Assembly (NCBI GenBank): GCA_002751075.1
Contig: NAOQ01000136.1
Coordinates: 20,589 to 84,588, forward strand
DNA length: 64,000 nucleotides
Reading direction: 5' to 3'
Origin: Ichthyophonus hoferi
Taxonomy: Eukaryota > Opisthokonta > Ichthyosporea > Ichthyophonida > Ichthyophonidae
Below, in pieces: positions 50,391 to 61,700 of this stretch. The position numbers were made by a program, and so were the translations under genes. The first letter of the stretch is position 1. The number at the start of each line of letters is the position of its first letter. The notes below the pieces were generated by a model that made no database searches, was not told the origin of the DNA, and was given only the letters and a program-made list of their open reading frames with translations.

Positions 50391-50840
50391 TAAATATATT
50401 TTTATTTTATAGTAGAGCATAATTTGTATATAAATAGCTTCTTATTAAACAGTGCATAGGTCGCACTCTTGTGGCTCCAGCAGAAGCGATCTCAAACCTC
50501 ATATTGAAATTGGATTGGGCCGGACTCTACCATTTTAACCTCCAATAGATGATGAAGTTCGTTACTGCTTAAAAACAAATATTATTTGGTAATTGTTTTG
50601 GGGGTCAATTAATTTCTCTCGTTGGTTGAAATCTTTAAGAAAAGAAACTGTAAAAGACGCACATTATAAAAATAAAAGGTCTTTATTAACAACAAAAAAT
50701 AATAATAAATATTTATTGGATAAATACACTATAAAATTTATTATTTATTCGTATGTAGCAGTGTCTTTTGGCACCGGCACACGTCCAAAACAGTTCCCAG
50801 GTATTTATTGGTCAAAAAGGGCATTTGATGTTGACTAAGT
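48761..50840. other. Right part of the DEP-DEP intergenic region
   Basis: It holds an 82-codon plus ORF (49220-49468; QLEILKLLDKLLELPQIDKTINK) with a helical, Leu-rich composition but no recognised family, and a (TAA)n array at 50322-50389. Confidence 0.4.
50322..50389. repeat. (TAA)n microsatellite
   Basis: About 22 trinucleotide units with two interruptions. Confidence 0.95.
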
Positions 50841-50845
50841 ATAAG

Positions 50846-50854
50846 TATAAATAG
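50846..50854 (+). promoter_or_regulatory. TATA box of DEP gene 2
   Basis: TATAAATAG, 105 bases before the ATG, with an ATTGG (CCAAT box) about 40 bases further upstream. Transcription would then start near 50875-50885. Confidence 0.6.
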
Positions 50855-50958
50855 GCGCTGTCCAAGAATGTCTTGGCTTTCCATTCAAATTGTCAAACTA
50901 ATGTACTGTCTATGTCTAGATATATTTTCTGCAATAAATTTGAGACAAAACGAAAAAA

Positions 50959-51678
50959 ATGACGGATGTCAGTTCCCGACAATTCTGTCTCAGCAACAAA
51001 AACCAAGTTGAACCCTTCCGGTCAGGAGTCGAGATGCGAACAAGGCATTCTCGTGCTTCTTTAACTAGAACCAAAAATGTCATTAAGCGTATAATTTCTC
51101 TTTCAAAGGCAAACAGTAGATTTAAGAACACACCAAAGTCAACCAAAGCAGATGCCTACACTTTCGTCAAAGAAGATGAGGACATGATACCGTTCGTCGG
51201 CTCCGTCAGTAACCTCGTCTTCATGAGCATAGAAGAGAACATATGTGATATTCCCCAGTTTACCTTCATAGAATGGTGGGCGAAAATGCTTGCAGCCTTT
51301 GACAGGTGGTGCAAATGGAAGGCTGACCACGCTGCATGCAAAAGACTTGCCAAGAAATACAGTTTTCGCAATTGTAGAACGGCTTACTTTACAGGTGCAG
51401 AGGTTACTGATTGGCTTATGTGGTATTTTTCAGTACATCCTTATATTACGAGAAGCAGCATAGATCATGCAATTAAGAGGGAGAACATAGCTTCGCTTCT
51501 AAAACATCTTTACAAACAGAATGAGTTTGTAGAGGTTGACCACAAAAAATCACCTATTTGGACTTTCTCTTATTTTATTAGCAAGTTAGACGGTATAATT
51601 AATGACAAGGTTGGCAAGCGAGACGCATTTATTGACTCCAAGTATCGTGTTTATTATAGACTTTGTTCAACCAAATGA
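50959..51678 (+). CDS. DEP-domain protein, intronless paralogue 2
   Basis: Single-exon ORF of 239 aa starting after an A-rich leader. The basic N-terminus (RTRHSRASLTRTKNVIKRIISLSK) is unlike that of paralogue 1. From FTFIEWWAKMLAAFDRWCKWKADH (~residue 93) through TAYFTGAEVTDWLMWYF, RENIASLLKHLYKQNEFVEV and AFIDSKYRVYYRLC the two proteins are clearly homologous, roughly half identical by eye. This is a DEP fold preceded by a conserved Trp-rich helix pair. The lack of introns in both, while neighbouring genes have many, suggests an ancestor that was retroposed or always intronless. A tandem AATAAATAAATAAA near 51855 could serve as polyadenylation signal. Confidence 0.83.
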   Translation: MTDVSSRQFCLSNKNQVEPFRSGVEMRTRHSRASLTRTKNVIKRIISLSKANSRFKNTPKSTKADAYTFVKEDEDMIPFVGSVSNLVFMSIEENICDIPQFTFIEWWAKMLAAFDRWCKWKADHAACKRLAKKYSFRNCRTAYFTGAEVTDWLMWYFSVHPYITRSSIDHAIKRENIASLLKHLYKQNEFVEVDHKKSPIWTFSYFISKLDGIINDKVGKRDAFIDSKYRVYYRLCSTK

Positions 51679-52131
51679 TACATGCACGCTTATTTATTTT
51701 TGTTTTTTAATAGTATTACTTAGTATCTTGATTTTTATTAGTTTGAATGGGTTTAAACCGAATGAGATAGAACATAGTATAGTATCGTATGACTGAATTT
51801 TTTTAAAAAGGTTATAAAAAAACCATTTCTTGAAGCATAAACTGTTTACACAAATAAATAAATAAAATTAATACTTAAAAACATTTTTTTTCTAATTCAG
51901 CTAGAATTTTACCTACTTACTAAAGTACTAATAACCTTTGATAAATACAGCAATCAGTTGATTGCATGTTCAAGTATCTTTATGTCTGTTGTAAACCATA
52001 TAAGATGTAATCCTGACTTGATCTTCTTATAAGGTATTATATGAACATATTTATTGTGTTGATAATCTAGCAAACACTTCACCTAAATTAATGACTTGCT
52101 TGTATTCATATTCTGCCAGATATTATTTGGA

Positions 52132-52308
52132 TTAATTCTTACATGCAGCTGATTTGGATTCCAATTGTAATATCCCCTCCTCATTGGTAGAAGACAAAGA
52201 ACTTGTTGGAGCAGCGCGTTGAGTGTATTCTATGGGTTGAATTTTAATCTTCCCAGATGGAAACTCTGTTAGCACTACTCTATGATCTTCTTCGTCTAAA
52301 ATACTCAT
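52132..52308 (-). CDS. 58-codon ORF, possible small gene or first exon
   Basis: Starts MSILDEEDHRVVLTEFPSGK and continues IKIQPIEYTQRAAPTSS, ending in TAA. Composition is more protein-like than surrounding frames (acidic start, mixed residues, GC higher than flanks). A strong donor, CAT|GTAAGA, lies ten bases before the stop, so it could instead be a 5' coding exon. I recognise no family. It is convergent with DEP gene 2. Confidence 0.4.
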   Translation of the reverse strand: MSILDEEDHRVVLTEFPSGKIKIQPIEYTQRAAPTSSLSSTNEEGILQLESKSAACKN

Positions 52309-52948
52309 ATCACATTACTCTAAGCATTTTAGTAAACATACGACATTAAAACAATAAATCCACGTGGTGTATTTATATGCGCTTAAAGAAGTACTTAATT
52401 GTTGTTATTTTGGCTTACATATATATTCTTGAAAGATTGGTACAGTCATTTGTATTGGTTAATCACATATGCTGTACATGTGATTATTGTTATTAATATC
52501 CGCTGATGCTCTACTATTGCAGCAGTGCGATTATTAATTCAAGCATGTAAGTAATAGTAACACGACCAGTTTAAGCATGTAAAACACAGAAGATATTAAG
52601 ATATAACACAACGAACAGACAGCAGCTATAAATTGAAGTCTGCAACTTGTAATGTTTGCAATATAGGGCTAGTATTGGCCGTATATTTGCGGCCGTATAT
52701 TTACATTTATGTGTTTTTTTAATAACGAGGTAGGTATATTTTTTTCACAATATTCGAGTATGGGAATAGTGTAATTATTTAATGAGCTTTTATGTTAATA
52801 TCATTGGTCTAGCAATACGACACTTAATATAATACATATAATTGGTAGTAAAATATTTAATTAATTAATAGAAGTCAGTTTTACGGGATTAGCCCAGAAT
52901 AAGTCGATTGTTAAAACTCAAGATGCGAATGACTTCATTTTTTCATGA
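52309..52948. other. Gene-free stretch
   Basis: Would include the promoter of the 58-codon ORF. Nothing else is supported. Confidence 0.4.
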
Positions 52949-53360
52949 AACAGACAGGTCCGTAACATAAGGAAAGTATATAACCAAGCCTTGGGTCTGG
53001 AATCAGGACCGACTGGAGAAATAAACACCCAAGAAAAATTGTTGCGTTTTCAATTTGTTAAATATGTAGTGATATTTATTGTTTATTACCTGTTTTATCC
53101 GGCAATTCATCTTTTGATACCAACTGTACAAAACGTAAATTTATACCAACCCCCATTACCGCCACCCGGTTTGCGAGAAAAGACAAGAAGGTTAAGGTAG
53201 ACCTTCCTACTGATTTAAAATAATCAGCCGAAGACCAAGCTTCTTTTGAAATTCCTTTGCTGGACAATTTAAACTTATCCGATTCCACGTCTACAGATAA
53301 TCTAAGGTCAGCAACAAACTTAGAAAAAGATACCTCCAAAGACCAAGACTACAACTGTAG
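52949..53360 (+). other. Possible membrane-protein exon or gene relic
   Basis: After an AG at 52957 the plus strand stays open: VRNIRKVYNQALGLESGPTGEINTQEKLLRFQFVKYVVIFIVYYLFYPAIHLLIP, that is, a soluble segment then one strong transmembrane helix, followed by a Pro-rich stretch to 53200. A donor-like AAC|GTAAAT occurs at 53135. Downstream, another frame gives an acidic, Ser/Asn-rich C-terminus-like segment to 53360. It resembles the last exons of a polytopic membrane protein, but I cannot name it or join the parts with confidence. Confidence 0.35.
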
Positions 53361-55781
53361 TTAAGTTATACTGTCTGAAAGTCTGGTTTGTAAATGCACC
53401 GTTGCAGAGGTAATACCATTGTATGTACCAGTAATTGATACCAATTATTTGTATATAGTTAGAGATATACCGTATTTATAATGGTGTTAATCTGGCCCAA
53501 GATAAAATCAAATTTATGTGCAATGAAAGGAAATTTTTTTATAAAAATAAAAAGAAATCAATATAGGCGGAACGTGTGCAAGTTCAGTTTTATTGTATGT
53601 TACAAGGGTATTAGACAATGATGGTCCTACATATTATTATCATTTGAATGATGTAAACTATGTTTTGTTACCATTTAAAAGATTCTTATCTATTCCACCC
53701 ACTCTTGTACTTTTCATCTAATTATGAGACACCCTGAAATTCTCTTCAATAGTTTGAATATTTCAGTTACACTTAGAAATGCAACGCCATTTAATAAATT
53801 GTTACAAAATAAAATAATTATACGTATATGCACCTCAAAAAACTTCCAATTTTCAATTGTCTAAAGACCTGAGATGCAGCATATTCATTCTAGAACTACA
53901 ATAAATAGATGAGATTTAGCATCAATATTATACCATTACTTTATCACACAGTCGTAAATTTTTTTAATTGTTGTTATGTTCCTATTAGCTGATTATCATT
54001 GAGGTCATTCCAAAACGGTTGACTATATTTAGAACTAAAACGTAATAATATTTACGAGTAATTTTACAAGCATAAAATTTATAATTAGCCACAATATTCT
54101 AATGTTTTGACTGTATCAGACTTGACTAGTTGACCTTCCAATAAAGAATCTGGAGGAAAAACTTTAATAGCAAAATAGTCTCTTTATTATTGTTTTGAAA
54201 GCTTATTATATCTATATAAATAATGAAGAAACACCAAATAGTTATGTGCAAAGTTTTGATTGATATGTTGTGCATAGGAAGTATTTAGACATGTCATAAA
54301 CCATTATAACAATTCCTTATCGACTTTTACAGGTTACTATAACCAAATGTAAGAAAAGTGATAACAATCACAATGGATAAACTTTATAAAAATTAACAAT
54401 TCTATCTAAGCGTGGCAAAGAACTTAGTTTAATCATTTATTATTATTATCTAGTATTCGAATGCTTCCGATGGTGGGTAACTAGTAGCTAACTTTGAGCT
54501 CTATAGGTGAGTGTTACTTAGAGTGTAATTGAGTAAATATTGGCTTTTGTTTAAAATTATTTACTTAATTATCTGTTTCTAATATACTCCAAACTTTAAC
54601 ACGTTAGACTGAACCGATATACAACTTTACTGCTTAGATAATTTTATATACCACGTTTCTGAACTAAAACGCATGCCCAGTGGGGATCATTAGTTACAAC
54701 ATAGTAAGTATAAAACACGTTTTGGTGTTGCATTTAACCCAACTACTACATAAAACTTTGTACTTTCATGTTAATTAAATTATAGGGGGACAGGAATTAA
54801 TCAATCCAATCTGACAATTGTTGCATATATATATATATATATAGACGCAATATTTAACTAATTTTACCACATCTAGAACAATCCGTATGTGACAGTATGT
54901 ATGCTTATGTATTTTTACATCAAATTAAAGTAAAATATTATAGCCCAAAGAAGGGACGGATTCATACATATGTAAATGTACATATATACATACAATGAAA
55001 ATGAAATAAATAATGATAACTACACGCACCGGATGTTGATGTGAAATAGATAAAATTTTACCTCTTGGTAGATTTCAGACCTGCTCATATAACTATTAAT
55101 AATCAGTGCAATTGTTGGTTAATCTAATGCTAAAGAATGTACATATTTTAGTATGATCACAAATTAATATTTTATTGGCCAAGTGCAGGCCATTGAAATG
55201 TGCATAAAATTTACCGCGAACTTATGTCTTATATATATATATATATTATACGGAGCATATATAAAATCGGATTGATTAATTCTTATTCCATATATTTATT
55301 TTATCTAATTTATAAGTACCGATTTACATGTAGTTGTGCTAAATATATCACTATAAGACATTTTATACTTAGCAGTACCATATATGGTAGTAGTAAGCTA
55401 CTTCATACCTTGTGATGATCTAGCATGAATAATATTTTCGATTGCAGGTAGAACTAATAAGATACGAGTATGTTTTTAAAATATACACATAGGATTGGAA
55501 ATACTTCAAGTTATACATATATTAATATTGCTCAATTTAAGAATTTCTCGCCAATCATTTAAACGACAAGATAAAATGAAAATAAACAAACAAGCAAATA
55601 ACAAACAGGTAAACAAACGTGCTCTTCCTACCCTACATATACATCACATACTTGTACTCAACCAATAGACTTGAATATCAACAGACACAGACCTACCTAT
55701 ACACCAAAAAAAAACATCCCGATATACACAATTCATAGGCGCATACTACACGGAACTATACAGAACTACATACGAATAATC
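53361..55781. other. Gene-free stretch before the E2 gene
   Basis: AT-rich, with short (TA)n runs (54824-54842, 55232-55248). No feature is supported. Confidence 0.4.
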
Positions 55782-58700
55782 ATGAGTCTAGCTGTAAAAT
55801 ACATTCAAAAGGAGTTGTGCCGTCTTTCAGCAGCGGGAAATGTAGATATATTGGTAGCCCCACATGAAGATGGAGACCAACAAAATATTCTTAAACTGAG
55901 GTTTGCATGTATAGGATGTAGGATATTGTGTAATGTTGTTTTATATTATATTCTATCTTCTCATATCATACTATCTGATCATATTACACGCACTAAATTA
56001 TTCCTATATCTATTTTACATCCAGGAACTACAATACCATATCATCTTATAGCCCATCCTATTATATTCTACCATTTCATATCATATTATATAAGCAAAGT
56101 ATTCCTGTATCTATCTATTCTACACCCAGCATCATACCATACTATATCATATTGCTTAACTAAATCCTATCATATATATAGTTCTCTAAGGCTTTCTTAT
56201 GTTCCAACTCCAAATTCACATACCAATCCAAAACTATGAGTTGCTGTTGTTGTAAATAGACATGTCTATCTATATTTATGTTTGTATTTATACACACCAT
56301 AATATATATTATTATACTATTATACCATACAATAATACATGTCAGACCTCCAAGTTTATATTGTTGCAGATTTACATACCTATCTACCTGGGCTCATGCT
56401 TGTATAGACATATACAAGCATGTATATTTAGAGACATAAGTGACATAATGGTACGCACGGGTATACATACACATATTTATTATGCAGCTATATATATTAC
56501 ATGGACGCATGCTCAGGCTTTTTACTCGGATTGGTCTTTTATTGTTTTTACTTTAAACCTAAATTTCCAAGCCCATACCATCAGACAATATTAAGCATCT
56601 ATATTTACACCCTTGGTATTTATACTTTTTTGTATGCTCTATGCTCATGAGAATGTATGTTTGTATGTATGTTTGATTGGGTGGATAACTATATGTGTGA
56701 TATTCTACCTCAGTAAACCAGTGTATGACTTAGGATATGAGAGAATATAGGTTTAAAATAATAGGTATTTGCATGACCATTATGTTTTTTTTTTTGCATA
56801 TATTTTTTTATTGTTCTCTCTGTTTCTCTCTCTATTTTTTTTTTATATATAGCGCCATCACATTCTAAACCTACTAATACTATACACTCTTTAAAAATAT
56901 TCGACTAACCAGAGTTTTTTTTTTATAAAAAAGTTGCTTATTCAATAGGCCGACAGTCAGAAAACACATGTTGATGTTAAATATTAAAGAAAAAAAGCCC
57001 TCAATCAACGTACACCATTATATTGTATTGCGTGTTACGCAAGCCATCAATTTATAACTATCACATAATCTTCAGAACTATCAATATACATAATAAAACC
57101 TACCATTAAATTTTAAAGCAAGCAATCAAGACACCTTGTTAAGTATTAATATAGTCAACCAACCATTACCATTTATTACAATTATAATTATATATATATA
57201 TATACCACAGAGCGGTAATTATGGGGTCACCTGACACTGCGTATGGGTATGGTATGTTTCATTTTGACATCACCATTACAGAACAATATCCACAACAACC
57301 ACCCATGGTACATATTACCACCACCAATAAGGGTTTGACACGTTTTAATCCAAACCTGGTAAATCATGATTCGACTTGTTTTCTAGTTTTGGTATTTGTA
57401 CTATCGGTTATAAGCATAACATATTTTGTTTTGTTTTTATTTTCTAAACTAATTGTCATAGATTATTCTTGGTTTAATGGAAATGGTTTTAACTTGTCGT
57501 AATTTGAGAGAATATTTTAATTAGATAGTAAAAATATAGTATAGTATAAAAAGCAAATAATAACACATTACATAAAACCATAACACCAATAATAATATAA
57601 AAGACAGAGAAAATTCCATACTATATATGTTATATATGTATATCAGCACAACATCATTGTAGCACAATCATTTCAGTCCTATACTTCTAAAATAGTAATG
57701 ATCCAGTTATCATTCATCATGAATAACCTTACTTGTATGTATTTGGAGCTACCAGTTAGAGCGGGGAACTCTACAAGTATCTCTAGTGATCGGTTCCTTT
57801 TATTTTAATATTAATATTATAATTATCTATGCGTGAGCAAATATTAATAATAATAATTAATACTCATATATATATATATCAATGTATTCCTTTTCCCGTC
57901 TCAAAGCATACTTTTCAAACTATATTTATTATATTATCCATATTTCACAGTTCAGCAGAGTCACTTGCATGAATTAGCCATAGCCATGAAATATAAATTT
58001 ACTACTACCAAACCAAACACCACACTAAAGTATTATACGTATTTTATGGCTTAAAATCATTTGTTTATTAGGTATTAATAGCATACTGAATTATGGAAGT
58101 ATCCAGGAATCAGAGATCAAAGATAGAGCAGCCTGAAAAAAGAAAGAACAAAAAGAGAAAAAGCAAAACATCTATAAATATGTAGGCTACTTGATAGATA
58201 CAGATAAACAGCTGGAAAAATAATTGAATAGAACTAGCTCAACTATAAATAAATAGAAACATGTATACAGAATATTATGTAAGAGTTGATTGGCTATCTT
58301 GAAGAGTGACAACTGATTGGTTTGTCATGTTACTATGAAAATGACAACTATACTTCTAAGATTACATACAGTATTCACACTTTATGTACCTTATATATGA
58401 ATTATGTAGAGTCTATATGTAATGGTGTTGATCCATTCTGCATGGCCTATTTTTCTTTTTATTATATCATTCTATATGTGCACTTAATAATATTATAAAA
58501 CGAGTAAAATAAATATAAATTTATCATATATGACAGTCATATAGATATCCACCTTACCAGACTAATATATAGATATACTATATTATATTATATTACATAT
58601 ATACATGTGTAAGTTTCTGTCGCATAAAAACGTCTTTCACTCAATAAGCACTGACTGTTTTTTGTGATCGAATATGTTATGCATAGTAAGTTTTTAAGAT

Positions 58701-61700
58701 AAAATTATTTGAGAAATGTCAGTTATAGCGGAGAGCATTAAGTAAGACATTATTAAATATAACACCAATCAGAGATGAATGCTATACTTTATCTATTAAA
58801 CAATACAGGTTGATTTAATTATATTATTTTTCTAATATAACGTAGCTCCAATACCAACACCCTTCCCGTAAAAATTTTTTTTTTGGCTTCTAATTGGAAC
58901 ATAGTCGTTTTATGATACACGTTGGATCTAATGAAAAGTTCTAACATGCTTTTGCTTCATACATTGAGTACATCCAACCTTTGACTAATAGCCAATCACC
59001 AACCATGCCATATAGATTAGATTATAATATAATTATAATGTAATATCTGATTGATAATTGGATAAAAATGGCAAATGATAACCTTTATGTATCAATCAAT
59101 TGTCTACTTTAATCCTACATCTAATCTACTGCCATAATTACTCATTGTTAGAACCGAAGCGTTTGTATATCGTGCTTAAGTTGCACAATTAGCCAAATGA
59201 GGAGATATAATTATATATTTCCACTTTTTATAATAGATCATTAATGCATTAATTGATGTGAGTAATGAACTTTAGCAATCAATTCTATAAGAATATGATA
59301 ATACATTATGTTATACAATATTATTTTATGTTGTTTTATGTTATGATATGATAAATTATATTTAGTTATGTTATGCTTTCTTATATATGTTACACCATAT
59401 TCTATTATACCATACCATACCATACGGTATTATATTAAATTTCCCTGCACATCATCTAGACCTGTACCCACCTATCTCATAGTATATTCAACCACATATA
59501 GTACAACCTTTTTTAACTTATAAAATTACAGTCTACCCAATCAAACCCTGCCTTTAAACATACTAATCAACTACCAATGGTTGATGGCATCACATTACAG
59601 TACGCCACTGGCCATGTGTGCTTAAGCATTATAAACACGTGGTCAGGAGCAAACTACGAGAGATGGAGTGCTACTAACAATATATACTGCTTGTTGAGAT
59701 CCATTCAGTCAGTGATGAATACAAGGCCTTATTGTAATGAACCTGGGTATGTACGTAATATAATACTATAGATATATATATAGTAGTAGTAACAATAAAG
59801 GTATTTATGTGAGTGTATATAGGTATATATATACCTATAGAGTGAAGTGTCACTACCAATATATACTGCTTGTTAAGTTCCATCCAGTGTGTGAAAAATA
59901 CAAAGCTTTGTTGTAATGAACCTGGGTATGTAATATATATAATAACATATTAATATATACATATAATTATGTATGTATAGAATAGTGTTGAACATAAGCC
60001 TGATTGTAATGTGCCTGGGTAGGTAATATAATACTATGCTATCACATATACATATATTTATAACTAGTAATAAAGGTTTTTCTATAAATGAATATATATA
60101 TATCTACCTATATACATATAGAATGGAGTACCAGTCATGCATAGCATCATATTAAGCGTATTAATATTTATTATATTATTTATGTATAATAAAAAGTGTT
60201 GGAATATACTCAATTATGTAGGAGGTTTATGACTTGATACATACATACATTCATGTATATTGGTCCATCTAAAAATACATGCAGTGAAGCATAATTTAAA
60301 ATATTGGTAACTATTAAAATGTATCTAATCACTAATCTACACCAAACCACACCATGATATATATATACTATGAAGCTTGATTCAATGCATTAGTGCAATA
60401 TTAAAATTTATGTAATTAATTTATCCAATCGAAGACACAAATTAAAAGCTTTTTAATTTGTTTTAAAGGTATGCAGGGGAGGTGCGAGAATACGTCCATA
60501 AGCAATACAACAATAAAATAAAGGTATGGACTTATTGATCTATCCGTGAACCACCATATATAAATATGTTATTTTCATTTCTATAGGATAATGTTACGAT
60601 ATAAAATTAATAGCATAGGGTATATGATATATGATCTATGATATATACTATAGTCCTATATATATAACTTTATCTATATCTTAGATATTTCTAGTTATCT
60701 GGTTGTAGGTCTATAGGTATATATCCAATTTCCTTTATTTTACACAGGGGTGTTCAATTTAAGTGCATAATTATACTAGAAATTAATTAGTTTACTGTGA
60801 CGGACCCTTAAAAATCATAAGAGCATATTATGATATACACTGAGATTCTATGAGAATACAATAGATTTCTTTGTTTTGATTATATATTAATGATATTGTG
60901 ATATGAAATTGTGGAAAGATCAAGGTAAATAAAAAGAAAGAAAGGAAAACACATACATATATATAGGAGGGGACAAGGCGTGCAATATACAATACCCATA
61001 GACCACATTAAGCTACACTTATGTATATACATACACAGAAACATATATATAAACACATTCATATACACAACCGATTGATGTTTGAATATATGCCATATAT
61101 TATATATGTCATTTTAATAGCTATTCTAGTGTGGATGACAAGAAAATAGATAGTACATATATATATAAACACACATATATATATATATAAACACTATAAC
61201 CCTTGCAAGTAATACATACATACATACATACATATATACACATTGACAATTAGAATAATAGGTTTAGAGCTAACTATATCATTACGTTATATTATAATAT
61301 TATAACTAACCTATCACATATCTCGTACTAGCACGAAACCATACGCATTGCCGTGTGTGGTGTAATGGAGACAGTATTGGATGCCAAAAAGTTTACATGT
61401 ATGATTATATATATGTTTGCATGTAGCATTGTATGTAGTTAAGTATATACAGGAGTATATATATGATAGTATATATAACAGTATGATAGTGTGTATGTAT
61501 ATATGTGTGCATGTAAAGAAGTATATACAAATATCCAAATGCATATCGACTTGCAAACACATGAACATATTGTTAGGAGTATTTTTAATGTATTTTATAT
61601 TATTTATTGTATATGCATAATACTATAATACTATAATAACACGTCAATATGATAGTATGATAGTATAGCAGCATAGTAGTATAATAGTATAACGGTATAG

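Noticed and set aside
57745-57805. tRNA-like stretch (GAGCTACCAGTTAGAGCG ... GATCGGTTCC)
   Set aside because: It vaguely resembles A and B boxes, but I could not fold a cloverleaf with an anticodon arm; perhaps a SINE trace at most.
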